64,000 nucleotides of DNA from positions 153,996 to 217,995 of the forward strand of contig CANJUR010000001.1 in assembly GCA_947477565.1 (NCBI GenBank), given 5' to 3'. The notes beneath the pieces are model-generated. The model searched no databases. It had not been told where the DNA came from and saw only the letters and a list, made by a program, of their open reading frames with translations. The DNA comes from Deltaproteobacteria bacterium (GTDB lineage: Bacteria; Myxococcota_A; Polyangia; Polyangiales; Ga0077539). Below are positions 25,701 to 34,976 of this stretch, piece by piece. Numbering within the stretch: position 1 is the stretch's first letter; the number at the start of each line of letters is the position of its first letter. Both the position numbers and the translations under genes were made by a program.

Positions 25701-27593
25701 TCAGCGCTGCGGCATGCCGAAGGGAAAGGAGATCGTCGGATTACCGCCGCCCGTTCCGCCACTGCTGAGCGCTCGACCCATGCGCCACGCCTTCGTCGTC
25801 CGGGTGAGCCCGGAGGCCCCCGGATCGGTCGTGAAGCGAGCCTGTTGCAATGCTGTCTGTACGCAGGCCTGAACCCGCGCGGTGCTGCCGCGGGGCGCGC
25901 GGAAAAACACATCACTGCTCAGCGCTCCGCCGTTCGCATTGTCGAAGGTCACCGTGGCGGTGCACTCCTCCGCTGCGTTGCGGTCGGCGCGAAGACACGC
26001 CATCACCCGCGGCTCGAGGGCGTTGATGGCCGCCGCCGCACGCGGTCGGTAGTCACGCAAAGGGGCCGCTGGAGGCGTCGCTGCGTCTACGGAAACCGCA
26101 GGGGGTGCCGCCACGGTGACGTGCGGGTCGGGGCCCGCCCCGATCGAGACGGCAGTGCCCGGGCCCGTCGGCGGACGAACGGGGTCGCGACTGGTCGTGA
26201 TCCACCAGAAAATCAATCCGGCGAGGACGACCATTGCGGCGGCGATGCTCAGCGTGATCGTGCGCGTCGAGAGGCCGGAGGACGGTGCCTGCTTAGGTCT
26301 GGGAAGTGGGCCGATGGCAGCGCTGGGGGCGGGCGCAACGTCGAGCGAGGCATGCCGCGAAGGCGGCTCCGAGAGATCAAGCGAGCCCGCGTGACCCAGC
26401 GATGGAAGCCCGCCAAAACCAGGGGCCTGCGGCGGCGACAGCGGAGCGAGAATCGCCGGATTTGGTGCGCTGCCAGGCATCGCGCCGGGTCCGCCAAACC
26501 CGACCATCGGCGACATCGGGCTGAGCCCGACCGGAGCCTCGCGAGTCGGCGGCGGAAGCGTGGGAAGCCTTCCAGGGGTGGCGTTACCCATCGTCGGAAC
26601 GAATGCCTCCGGAGCCACCGGCGCCGCGGGTGCCCGCCAGGGAATCTCGGGCAGGGTGCGCGCCAGCACACGAACAAACTCCGTGGCGTCGAAGCCAGGA
26701 TGGATGCCGTGGATGAGCGCGCGGAGTTGTTGCGCGAGGAGACCCGCGGACTCCGTACGCTGTGCAGGATCAACCGCCAGCGCGGCGAGCACCACCGCGT
26801 CGAACGGCTGCGGCACCTGAGGGTCGACGCGCGACGGCGGATCGAAGCGACCCGCGAGGAGCACCTGGCGCGCCGCGTTGGGATCGGATCGCGGCACCAA
26901 TGGCCGAACCAGCAACATCTCCCAGAGGACCACCCCCAACGCGAACACATCGACGCGCCAGTCTGGCGTTTGCCCGACAAGAAGCTCTGGCGCGGCATAG
27001 GCCAGCTTGGTCAGCGCCGAGCCGGGCGCGGCGCCGCTCAGCACCGCGCGGGCGACGACGAAATCGGAGACCTTGATGCTTCCCTCGAGGGAGACGAGGA
27101 GGTTCTGCGGAGACACGTCACGGTGCACGATCTGCAACGGGCGGCGGTGCTCATCCTCGCGGCGGTGTGCGTAATCGAGCCCCGTCGCGGCCTCCGCGAC
27201 AAGGTAAGCCACCGCCACCGGCGGGAGCCGCTGTCCCCGCTCCGCGCACGCTTTGAGAACCCGCGCGGCGGTGGTTCCCTCGACGTACTCGAGTGCCAGG
27301 TAAGGCTCGGGTTGGTCACCGAAGTCGAGCACCTGCACGACATTGGGGTGCTCGAGGTATCCGTTGATTCGCGCCTCCTGAAGGAAGCGCGCGCGAAGGT
27401 TCGGATCGCCCTGCAAACGAGGCAGAATACGTTTCACTGCCGCTCGACGTCGAAAGCCCCCCGGGCCCTCCTGCTCGGCGCGGTACACCTCTCCCATGCC
27501 GCCCCGACCGAGTAACTCGATCAACCGGTATCCGCCGATCATCGTCGGAGGCGCCGATTCACCCTGCCCCTGCGCTGGATTGGGACTTGTCAC
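25701..27593 (-). CDS. membrane-anchored Ser/Thr protein kinase with altered DFG motif
   Basis: 630 residues from the GTG at 27593; a start at ATG 27542 is possible, and longer starts would overlap the divergent PDZ gene. Kinase domain at ~18-290: glycine loop LLGRGGMGEVYRA, Lys54 in AAVKRIL, catalytic HRDVSPQN (Asp159) and AYAAPEL. The metal-binding DFG reads DFV (Asp177). A Pro/Gly-rich region, one transmembrane helix (ITLSIAAAMVVLAGLIFWWI) and an outer C-terminal domain follow (RPRAAAAINALEPRVMACL), with two Cys and similarity to the AgmX/gliding-motility C-terminal domain. Typical layout for myxobacterial receptor kinases. Active but unusual, or partly impaired, is open. Confidence 0.85.
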   Translation of the reverse strand: MTSPNPAQGQGESAPPTMIGGYRLIELLGRGGMGEVYRAEQEGPGGFRRRAAVKRILPRLQGDPNLRARFLQEARINGYLEHPNVVQVLDFGDQPEPYLALEYVEGTTAARVLKACAERGQRLPPVAVAYLVAEAATGLDYAHRREDEHRRPLQIVHRDVSPQNLLVSLEGSIKVSDFVVARAVLSGAAPGSALTKLAYAAPELLVGQTPDWRVDVFALGVVLWEMLLVRPLVPRSDPNAARQVLLAGRFDPPSRVDPQVPQPFDAVVLAALAVDPAQRTESAGLLAQQLRALIHGIHPGFDATEFVRVLARTLPEIPWRAPAAPVAPEAFVPTMGNATPGRLPTLPPPTREAPVGLSPMSPMVGFGGPGAMPGSAPNPAILAPLSPPQAPGFGGLPSLGHAGSLDLSEPPSRHASLDVAPAPSAAIGPLPRPKQAPSSGLSTRTITLSIAAAMVVLAGLIFWWITTSRDPVRPPTGPGTAVSIGAGPDPHVTVAAPPAVSVDAATPPAAPLRDYRPRAAAAINALEPRVMACLRADRNAAEECTATVTFDNANGGALSSDVFFRAPRGSTARVQACVQTALQQARFTTDPGASGLTRTTKAWRMGRALSSGGTGGGNPTISFPFGMPQR

Positions 27594-27660
27594 AAGTGCC
27601 GCGGATGCTCGCGCCTCCGCAGCGGCCACGCAAGCGAATGGTGCACAACACCTCGTCACA

Positions 27661-28014
27661 TTGGCGCTGGTGGGCTGGCTTCTGGGGTGCGCCGGAGGTG
27701 CGCCGGGCGTCGGAAACCTCGGCGGCTCGTGGCGAGGTGGCATCGGCGCGACGTTGCGCCACCGCGAGTCCGAAGGAGTGCTCGTCCTCGATCGGGTGCC
27801 CGAAGGCGGAGCTGCGGGGCGAGCGGGGCTCCGACATGGCACGACGATCGTCGCCATTGATGGTCAGCCGGTGCGCGGTCACACAGCCGCAGAGCTCACC
27901 GAACGCTTGCGCGGAGAGGTCGGCACGGTCGTCGTGCTGCGCGTTCGTCGGGCCGACCGAGAGGAGGATGTGCGCGTCGAGCGGGCACCGTACACAAGGG
28001 ACGCGGGGCGTTGA
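27661..28014 (+). CDS. PDZ-domain lipoprotein or membrane-attached protein
   Basis: About 117 residues. The start is uncertain: TTG 27661 leads straight into a hydrophobic stretch ending WLLGC, a possible lipobox, but with a very short n-region. The same frame is open from 27496. The rest is a single PDZ domain: GIGATLRHRESEGVLVLDRV, GGAAGRAGLRHGTTIVAIDG, then LRGEVGTVVVLRVRR. No protease domain is attached. Divergent from the kinase gene, sharing its control region. Role unknown; PDZ proteins bind C-terminal peptides. Confidence 0.65.
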   Translation: MALVGWLLGCAGGAPGVGNLGGSWRGGIGATLRHRESEGVLVLDRVPEGGAAGRAGLRHGTTIVAIDGQPVRGHTAAELTERLRGEVGTVVVLRVRRADREEDVRVERAPYTRDAGR

Positions 28015-28079
28015 CCGGGCCGCGTCGGGCACGGTAGGGACGGTGCCCGCCGCGTCGAGCGGCACCAGGAGAGTTCATC

Positions 28080-28991
28080 GTGAGTGTTCTGATCGTTGGT
28101 TCGATGGCCGTGGACACCGTGGAGTTTTCGAGCACGGGCGAGTGTCATGAACTCGTCGGAGGCTCGGCGACGTTCGCTTCCCTCGCGGCAGGCCTCTACA
28201 CCGATGTGCGAATGGTCGGCGTCGTCGGGCGGGACTTCCCCGACTCGATGCTGAAGTCTCTCGCGGCGCGGCGCGTCGACCTCGCCGGCGTCCAGATCGT
28301 CGATGGGGAAACGTTTCGCTGGCATGGCCGTTACAACGCCGACCTCTCTTCGCGCGAGTCGCTCGACACCCGGCTTAACGTATTCGAACACTTCCGCCCG
28401 ACCCTGCCGGAGAGCTTCCGCAGCTCTCGCGTGGTGCTGCTGGGCAACATCCACCCAGACCTCCAGTCCGAGGTGCTCGATCAGGCCCAGCGACCGGAGC
28501 TTGTCGCGGCCGACACCATGAACTTCTGGATCAAGGGCACCCCCGAGGCACTGCTTCGCCTGCTGCGGCGCATCGACCTGCTCATCATCAACGAGGAGGA
28601 GGCCCGTGATCTCTCTGGGCACAAGGTCATCGCGAAGGTCGGTCGCGCGCTCCGGGCGCTCGGTCCGAGCCGCGTCGTGGTGAAGCAGGGTGAGTACGGC
28701 GCGTTTCTCTTCGACGAACACGGAGCGTTTCATGCGCCGGCGTATCCACTCGAAGAGGTCGTTGACCCGACGGGTGCGGGCGACACGTTCGCCGGCGCGA
28801 TGCTCGGATACCTCGACGCGCAGGGCCCGATCACGCCGGCTTCACTGCGGCGCGCCGTGGTTCATGGCTCCGCGGTGGCCTCGCTCTGCGTGGAGCATTA
28901 CGGCACCAAAGGGGTCGTCGATGCCACCGAGGCCGACGTCCAGGAGCGGGTCCGCGCGTTTGGGCGACTCGTTCACTACGAGAACCTCTGA
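28080..28991 (+). CDS. PfkB-family (ribokinase-like) sugar or nucleoside kinase
   Basis: 303 residues from a GTG with AGGAGAG upstream. The N-terminus IVGSMAVDTVEF and the signature DPTGAGDTFAGAMLGYL (anion hole and catalytic Asp) define the PfkB family. It transfers the ATP gamma-phosphate to a sugar or nucleoside hydroxyl. The GGSATFASLAA segment is close to the adenosine-kinase/ribokinase group, but substrate cannot be set from sequence alone. A 7-bp hairpin (CGGGCAC/GTGCCCG, 28026-28049) lies just upstream. Confidence 0.9.
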   Translation: MSVLIVGSMAVDTVEFSSTGECHELVGGSATFASLAAGLYTDVRMVGVVGRDFPDSMLKSLAARRVDLAGVQIVDGETFRWHGRYNADLSSRESLDTRLNVFEHFRPTLPESFRSSRVVLLGNIHPDLQSEVLDQAQRPELVAADTMNFWIKGTPEALLRLLRRIDLLIINEEEARDLSGHKVIAKVGRALRALGPSRVVVKQGEYGAFLFDEHGAFHAPAYPLEEVVDPTGAGDTFAGAMLGYLDAQGPITPASLRRAVVHGSAVASLCVEHYGTKGVVDATEADVQERVRAFGRLVHYENL

Positions 28992-29109
28992 TCGCATCGG
29001 CAAGGCGCTTGCAGCGTCTGGTGCCTTCGCGTAGCGTTCGCGCCGCGCGGAAATCGGGGCTTTTTACATCCTGCGTAAACAATTCAGAACAGCGATCGCG
29101 GAGGCTTTC

Positions 29110-30114
29110 ATGAACCGTTTCTCGACCCTTCTCCTCACCAGTGTTCTCGCCAGCTCAATGGGCGCCTGTAGTTCTGACCCCGCGACCCCTACCGATGGCG
29201 GCGTCTCGGACACTGGCGGCGGTGCGGATACCGGAGTCTGTGTCCAGACGCCCATCGCCGACCCCGTTGCGAACATGACCTCCTGCAGTGCCCCTATCGT
29301 GGACGGCGGCACGGTTCCGTATTTCCAGTGCACGACCGATCCGGTCTGCCCGCGCGGCCGCTACACCAACAACGCGATGCGCCCGGGCTTCCGCCTCACT
29401 TACATCAAGATCACGCAGCCCGCGGCGCTTGCGAGCGCGGCGATTCTCTCCACGGTCAACCCGACCCTCCAGCGGGGCACGTTCCTCTGGGGCCTCCAGT
29501 TTGACCTTGCGGCCAACACCTTCCGCACCGGTGGCCTGAACCCGATGTACACGCACGGCTCCACCGGCGTCGGCCTGATGGACGGGCAGTTCGCGTTCTT
29601 CAACAACAACGGCCCGGCCGGATCGGGCCCGCGTTACAACCCGATCTCCGGCATGGTCGCCGTGACCGGCACTCGCGCCACCACGACGCGGGCGACCACC
29701 ACGGTCAACATTCCGATCTTCAGCGACGAAGCCGGCACCATGCTGCTCACCCAGCTGCCGATGGACAACGCAACGATCAGCAACGTGCAACTCACGGCCG
29801 ACCGCGGCTGCATCGGCGGCGGGCTCGCGGCCGGCGGGCGCTACACCGAGACCACCAGCCGCTGGCTGACGGAAGACAACTGCGACCAGCCGTTCGGCGT
29901 CGTGGATGCCGACATCACCGTCGAAAACGCCAAGATGGTGAGCGTCACCATCGGCGGCAATCCGACGCCGCTCTGCAACATCATCTCGGGCGCCAACTGC
30001 ATGACCGACCCGCAATCGGGCTGGGCGCGTCAGCCGGACACGATGGTCAACGGCATGCCCGCGTACCACCTTCGCGCAAACTTCGCGGGGATCTCCGCCA
30101 ACATCGCCCAGTGA
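29110..30114 (+). CDS. lipoprotein of unknown function
   Basis: 334 residues, ATG with GGAGGC upstream. The signal ends SMGAC|SS and is followed by an Asp/Gly/Thr linker (PTDGGVSDTGGGADTGV), usual for exported lipoproteins of this lineage. The rest is beta-rich and polar with six scattered Cys; a Thr-rich run ATTTRATTTVN lies near residue 195. I recognise no domain. Stands alone between the kinase gene and the large fused protein. No enzymatic motif seen. Confidence 0.75.
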   Translation: MNRFSTLLLTSVLASSMGACSSDPATPTDGGVSDTGGGADTGVCVQTPIADPVANMTSCSAPIVDGGTVPYFQCTTDPVCPRGRYTNNAMRPGFRLTYIKITQPAALASAAILSTVNPTLQRGTFLWGLQFDLAANTFRTGGLNPMYTHGSTGVGLMDGQFAFFNNNGPAGSGPRYNPISGMVAVTGTRATTTRATTTVNIPIFSDEAGTMLLTQLPMDNATISNVQLTADRGCIGGGLAAGGRYTETTSRWLTEDNCDQPFGVVDADITVENAKMVSVTIGGNPTPLCNIISGANCMTDPQSGWARQPDTMVNGMPAYHLRANFAGISANIAQ

Positions 30115-30314
30115 CCCGGCGCGCCACGATCCCCGTGGCGTAGAGTCCACTCCTCCCTCTTTCATTCATCCCCTGAAGCGCGTCACGTCCTGGCTTTACC
30201 CAGGGCGCGATGCCGCCGTACTGTCGGCAAAATTCGCTTTCGGTTCGACGCGCTGGTGGCTTGCGCGTCGGCCATCTCCAGCAGCCGCGACGTCGCGGCA
30301 AGAGGATCGTCCTG

Positions 30315-33300
30315 ATGTGGTCGACGCTGCGTAGGGTCTACTGGATGATCGCCGTGGTCCTGGTTTCAGGATGTAGCGGCGGTGGTTGTTCGAGCTGTGC
30401 GGGAGGCGCGATTGCGCCGATTCCCGGGGGCTATCCGTTGGCGCCGGAGACACGCATTCCGCGCGCAGCGCAGGTTCGTTTGTCTGAGAACGGACTCAAC
30501 CGCATCGAGGCCGTGGCACCGGGCCTTCTCGGCGGCCTCGTGGGCAGTGGCATTCCAGTGCCAACGCTCTCGCAGGATCTCACGGTCGGCCGTGCGATCG
30601 TCTGTCCGTCCGGGCGCTGCGACATCGCCATCACGTTGCCGACCACCGGTGCGCTCGACCTCAGCTTCGCCGATCCCAACGCGATCAACGTGCGAGCCCG
30701 GATCAACATCAACGGAGACATCCCGATTCGCGCGTGCATCGGCTCGTGCAGCACCTCGTGCGGGGGCTTTCTCTGCGGCACGATCGCGTCGCCGACGCTC
30801 AACATCAACACCACCCGGGGCGGCCACCCATATATCGGCGTCTCGACCAAAGCGACGTTGCGCCGTGACACGCATGCACAACGAACGGACTACCACCGCG
30901 CCGATCTCGTCTCGCCGACGGGTTCTGGCGACGTGGTGCAGGAGACGCCTGGCGAGGGCATCGAGGACGCCGACATCAACTGCACCGGCAGCTGGGTCTG
31001 CGGCATCGTCAACCTCTTGCGGGGGACCATCGTCGGTCTCGTACGCGGGCAGATCAGCGGTGCGCTCGGACCCATTTCCAGCGCGCTCGCACAGAGCGCT
31101 ACCCCGAACCCCCCGGGCTGCCCGACGGGCACCACCGCCCGTAGCGGCACCTGCGTCTACCCTGACAACACCAACGTGCCGACGCTCATCGGCGTGGATG
31201 GCGTGGGCAACTTCGGCGCACTGTTTGCGTCGCTGTCGCCAGGCGTGCGCGCCAACGTGCGCTACACGCTCGCAGCGGGTGACCCGATGCGCGACGCACA
31301 GGTCGTCAACGGCGGAATGACCATCAACATGTTCGGCGCAATGCAGTCGCTAGCGCACAACGCCTGTGTGCCGCGCATCGCCCCGCCGGCCATTCCGACG
31401 ATCCCCGAGTACATGGCCCTGCGCTCCAACGTGGTGCCCGGCACCTCGACGCCGACGGACCTCGGCATCGGCATCGCGGAGGAGTTTCTCAACTACTCAG
31501 CGTACCAGCTCTGGGACGCGGGCACGCTCTGCCTCGGCGTCGGCACCAACCTCAGCCAGCAAATCTCCGCCGGAACCTTCAGCATCCTCCCTGCGCTGAG
31601 CTCCATGCGGCAGCTTCTCTTCCCGCAGACCACCGGGCCTGTGGCGATTCTCCTCCGTCCGCAGCAGCCCCCGGCCATTCGCCTCGGTGGTGGCACCAAC
31701 GTAGACACCGACCCGCTGCTCAACATCCGCCTGCCGCGTCTTGCGCTCGACTTCTACGCCTGGAGCGAGGAGCGCTATGTCCGCTTCATGACCCTCACCA
31801 CCGACGCGGTCGTCGGGGTCAACCTGGAGAGCGATTCGGGGGGTCTTCGCCCGCGCCTCGGCATGCTTCGCACCGAGAACATCAGCGTCACCAACAACAG
31901 CCTGCTCTCGAACAACCCGGCCCTGATCGGGACCTCGTTGCAGGCCATTCTTGCGCCCGTACTCGGGATGCTCGGCGGCGGGCTCTCGCCGATCAGCATC
32001 CCCGGATTTGATATCCCGGGCAGCGGCGGCATGTCCCTCGGCCGCGTCGCGGTGACCATTCCCGCCAACGGCGTCCAGGGTGTCACCGAGGGCGCTAACC
32101 GCTTCCTTGGCCTCTTTGCGGGCATCTCATTTACCCCGGCGGGCGCGCGTCCCGACTCGGCAAGGCTCGACACTACAGTCACCTTGGATGCGGTCCGTGT
32201 CGATCCGAACTTCTTCCGCTCGGTAGACGGCTTCCGCCGGGAGAATCTCCCGCGCGTCAGCTTCCACACCTCGACCCCCAACGACCTCGGTCACGACGCC
32301 GAATACAGCTGGCGAATCGACCGCCAGACCTGGTCGAGCTTCTCCGCCGCGACCCGATACGACGTGCAGGATTTCGCACTCGCGAGCCCTGGCCTCCACA
32401 CCATCGAGGTGCGCGCGCGCATCGCGGGTGAGCCGCAGACCGCCGATGAAGAGCCCGCGCAGTTCACGTTCATCGTCGATCCGGTCGCCCCAGAACTGAC
32501 GACGCGCTTCGACAACGGCGTCCTCGTCGCAGAGGCGACGGACAACCAGTCCACCGCGCTCGAATACTCATTCCAGTTTGACGACGCCCCCGCGACGGAG
32601 TGGGGAGCTTCGGACCACATCGCAGTGCCCGCAGATGCGGTGCGCATCGTGGTCCGCGTGCGCGACGCATCGGGCAACATCACGGAGCGGGTCATCAACC
32701 GCCAGGCGCTGATCCGCGGCGGTCGCGGAACAGACGCTGCGAGCGGCGGCTGCGGCTGCCGCGTGGGGAGCTCCCCAAGCGACGGTTGTGGGCGCGGCTC
32801 CGCCGGGCTACTCGCAATGCTCGCTGTAGGCGTCGTGATCGCGGGGCGGCGGCGGAGGGCCGACGCGCGGATCGCGACTGCGCTGATGGTCGCCACCGGC
32901 ATCGGCGCAGTGGGTTGCGCGGAAGCGTCCACGAGCAACGTTCAGGACGGCGGTCGCGGCGACACGGGCAGCAGCCCTGACATGGGAGTGACCTGCGAAT
33001 CGGGGCAGAACCTCTGCGCGTCGTCGGGCCTGTGCACGACCGCGCCCGCGTGTCCCGACTGCATGCCTGGGTTCGCCCCGATGGGGACGCCCGCCTTCAA
33101 TGCAGCGACGTGCGCGTACGACACCGCCATGTGCCGCTGCGAGCGCCTCCCGCCGCTCGCGGCCGGCGCGGTCGGATCGCACCTCCACATGGCCGCAGCG
33201 GCCGATGGCGCGCTTTGGATGTCGGCCTATTCTCCGGGCGAGCCCACCGACGGCACGCGCTACGGCGATCTCGTCGTCGGTCGCTTCAGCCAGGAGACCA

Positions 33301-34499
33301 GCACCGTCGGTTGGACCCACGTCGACGGCGTCCCCGCCGACGGAATGGTCACGGGTGACCCGATGGGTTGGCGTAACGGCGTGAGTACGGCGGGCGACGA
33401 CGTCGGGCGCTTCAATAGCGTCGCGCTCAACGCGGCAGGACAGCCCCGGGTGGCGTACTGGGACACCACCCATGATCGGCTGAAGTTTGCGGCGTATGAC
33501 GGCACCGCATGGACGCGGCACGACGTCGATACAAACGGCGCCAACGGCCGCTACGCGTCACTGACGCTGCTCGCCGATGGGACGCCGCTTATCGCTTACC
33601 GCGCGGTCAGCATCGCGGCCAATGGCGCGGTCAGCGCGGTGGTGCGCATCGCCCGGGGCAACAGCCCGAGCCCAGCACGGGCGGCCGATTGGACGATCGC
33701 AGACGCCGTGACCGTTGCGAGCCAGTGCCGCGCTTCGGACTGCCCGACGGGTCAATCCTGCGTGCGCACCTCGGGGCAGTGCGCGGCCGCAGGAACCTGC
33801 ACCGCGACATGCAGCGCCGGCCAGGCCTGCGTCGGCACGACCTGCCAGGACATCTACGATCGCAACTGGGTGGAAGACCTCCCCCCGGGTGCCCTCTACA
33901 TCAACCTGCTGGTAGACAGCATGAGCCGACCGACAGTGGTCTTCTACCACCGCGACCGCGGCAACCTTCTGTTCGCACAAGGAGACGCGATGGGTCGGTT
34001 TGCGGCCCCGGTGATTCTCGACGGCGAGCTCGCGATGATGCGTGACGGCGGCGATCGCGGACTGGCAGCGGCAGCGGCGATCGATGCCACCGGCGCCATC
34101 CATGTGGCGTACGTCGATGGCTGGGAGGAGCGACTGATGTACCTCCGTGTGGTCGGCGGGCGCCCGATGGGTGATCCGGCGGTGGTGGATGACGGCTCTG
34201 GGGTCGCCGCGATGCAGACCTTCGACGACGGTCGGCACATCGTCGGAGACAGCGCGGCGGTGAGCATCGGAACCGCTGGGCCCCGAATCGTCTACCAGGA
34301 CACCACTATCGGGACGCTGCGGCTCGCGGCGCTCACGGGCACCGGCACCGCGGCCACTTGGACTCGAAGCGTCCTCGATTCGATGAACCACACCGGCTAC
34401 TGGGCCACGGTCTCCGGAGGGCGCGTAGGAACCTACTGGCGCGACCTCTCGGAAGCCTCCACCCGGCGCTGGGGCGTGCGGGTGTTTCCGCTTCCATGA
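30315..34499 (+). CDS. large secreted protein with internal MYXO-CTERM-like signal (apparent fusion)
   Basis: 1394 residues from ATG 30315; the signal peptide ends VLVSGC and a GGGCSSCAGG stretch follows. Residues 30-810 form a long beta-rich region of unknown family, ending with an Ig-like repeat (GLHTIEVRARI). Residues ~811-848 look like a complete MYXO-CTERM tail: SGGCGCRVGSSPSDGCG, a hydrophobic helix and RRRR. Such a signal normally ends a protein. Here the frame continues into a second export signal (MVATGIGAVGC, ATG at 32886), an Asp/Gly linker, Cys-rich EGF-like units and a sialidase-like repeat region (VAYWDTTHDRLKFAAYDG, then RIVYQDTTIGTLRLAAL). The sequence shows one open frame; see findings for the alternatives. 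Confidence 0.7.
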   Translation: MWSTLRRVYWMIAVVLVSGCSGGGCSSCAGGAIAPIPGGYPLAPETRIPRAAQVRLSENGLNRIEAVAPGLLGGLVGSGIPVPTLSQDLTVGRAIVCPSGRCDIAITLPTTGALDLSFADPNAINVRARININGDIPIRACIGSCSTSCGGFLCGTIASPTLNINTTRGGHPYIGVSTKATLRRDTHAQRTDYHRADLVSPTGSGDVVQETPGEGIEDADINCTGSWVCGIVNLLRGTIVGLVRGQISGALGPISSALAQSATPNPPGCPTGTTARSGTCVYPDNTNVPTLIGVDGVGNFGALFASLSPGVRANVRYTLAAGDPMRDAQVVNGGMTINMFGAMQSLAHNACVPRIAPPAIPTIPEYMALRSNVVPGTSTPTDLGIGIAEEFLNYSAYQLWDAGTLCLGVGTNLSQQISAGTFSILPALSSMRQLLFPQTTGPVAILLRPQQPPAIRLGGGTNVDTDPLLNIRLPRLALDFYAWSEERYVRFMTLTTDAVVGVNLESDSGGLRPRLGMLRTENISVTNNSLLSNNPALIGTSLQAILAPVLGMLGGGLSPISIPGFDIPGSGGMSLGRVAVTIPANGVQGVTEGANRFLGLFAGISFTPAGARPDSARLDTTVTLDAVRVDPNFFRSVDGFRRENLPRVSFHTSTPNDLGHDAEYSWRIDRQTWSSFSAATRYDVQDFALASPGLHTIEVRARIAGEPQTADEEPAQFTFIVDPVAPELTTRFDNGVLVAEATDNQSTALEYSFQFDDAPATEWGASDHIAVPADAVRIVVRVRDASGNITERVINRQALIRGGRGTDAASGGCGCRVGSSPSDGCGRGSAGLLAMLAVGVVIAGRRRRADARIATALMVATGIGAVGCAEASTSNVQDGGRGDTGSSPDMGVTCESGQNLCASSGLCTTAPACPDCMPGFAPMGTPAFNAATCAYDTAMCRCERLPPLAAGAVGSHLHMAAAADGALWMSAYSPGEPTDGTRYGDLVVGRFSQETSTVGWTHVDGVPADGMVTGDPMGWRNGVSTAGDDVGRFNSVALNAAGQPRVAYWDTTHDRLKFAAYDGTAWTRHDVDTNGANGRYASLTLLADGTPLIAYRAVSIAANGAVSAVVRIARGNSPSPARAADWTIADAVTVASQCRASDCPTGQSCVRTSGQCAAAGTCTATCSAGQACVGTTCQDIYDRNWVEDLPPGALYINLLVDSMSRPTVVFYHRDRGNLLFAQGDAMGRFAAPVILDGELAMMRDGGDRGLAAAAAIDATGAIHVAYVDGWEERLMYLRVVGGRPMGDPAVVDDGSGVAAMQTFDDGRHIVGDSAAVSIGTAGPRIVYQDTTIGTLRLAALTGTGTAATWTRSVLDSMNHTGYWATVSGGRVGTYWRDLSEASTRRWGVRVFPLP

Positions 34500-34519
34500 A
34501 CCATCTCTGAGGATCGATC

Positions 34520-34556
34520 GACGGGCGCGGAGCGATTGAGTTCGCCTGCGCCCGTC
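34520..34556 (+). terminator. hairpin terminator after the large fused gene
   Basis: GACGGGCGC (34520-34528) pairs perfectly with GCGCCCGTC (34548-34556) over 9 bp, followed by the T-rich TTCTTCGT. It lies 20 nt past the stop and before the tRNA, a natural position for an intrinsic terminator. The 19-nt loop is longer than usual. Confidence 0.55.
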
Positions 34557-34582
34557 TTCTTCGTGCACAATGCGAGGCGACT

Positions 34583-34670
34583 GTCGGCGTGGCGGAATGG
34601 CATACGCAGGTGGCTTAAAACCTCCGGGGGCGAAAGCCTCGTGCGGGTTCAACTCCCGCCGCCGACACCA
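34583..34670 (+). tRNA. tRNA-Leu (UAA)
   Basis: 88 nt with encoded CCA. Acceptor stem GTCGGCG/CGCCGAC pairs fully. The T arm is GCGGG-TTCAACT-CCCGC and the long variable arm is typical of class II tRNA (GGGGGCGAAAGCCTCG). The anticodon loop CTTAAAA gives UAA, reading UUA and UUG. The anticodon stem GGTGG/CCTCC contains a U-U mismatch in its middle pair, which is unusual. No other tRNA lies nearby. Confidence 0.9.
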
Positions 34671-34708
34671 GTAATTTCAGGGGATGGGAGACGAGGCCGG
34701 AAGAGCGC

Positions 34709-34963
34709 TCAGCCCGTGCGGGCGGCGAGCTTCTCTTCGACGAAGCGATGCACGCTGGTCAGCGTGGAGATGTTCTTGAACTCGCTCTCAGCGATCTTCA
34801 GCTGATACCGACGCTCGATGTCCGAGATGATCTCGATGGCCTGCATCGAATCGACGCCGAGGTCGCTCAGGAGAACATCATCGCCGACCGCGTCGGCATC
34901 CTTCTCGATGATCTCCGCGATGAGAGCGCGGAGGTCTTCCTTCAACGTGGCGGGCGTGGACAT
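34709..34963 (-). CDS. acyl carrier protein (first of a pair)
   Basis: 84 residues. Phosphopantetheine attachment at Ser39 in LGVDSMQAIEII; helix I KEDLRALIAEIIEKDA and the C-terminal helix fit the fold. It carries an acyl chain as a thioester. 13 nt downstream of a second ACP and divergent from two ketosynthases, which argues for a dedicated pathway rather than housekeeping fatty-acid synthesis. It has little identity to its neighbour outside the motif, so the two are not a recent duplication and may have different jobs. Confidence 0.9.
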   Translation of the reverse strand: MSTPATLKEDLRALIAEIIEKDADAVGDDVLLSDLGVDSMQAIEIISDIERRYQLKIAESEFKNISTLTSVHRFVEEKLAARTG

Positions 34964-34976
34964 CTCGTGGCCCCGC

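Noticed and set aside
25845-27515. Plus-strand open frame of 556 codons opposite the Ser/Thr kinase
   Set aside because: Antisense of the kinase; no start signal and no recognisable domain.
28026-28049. Hairpin CGGGCAC/GTGCCCG upstream of the PfkB gene considered as a riboswitch or terminator
   Set aside because: Only 7 bp, no T-run and no conserved riboswitch core; kept only as a note under the gene.
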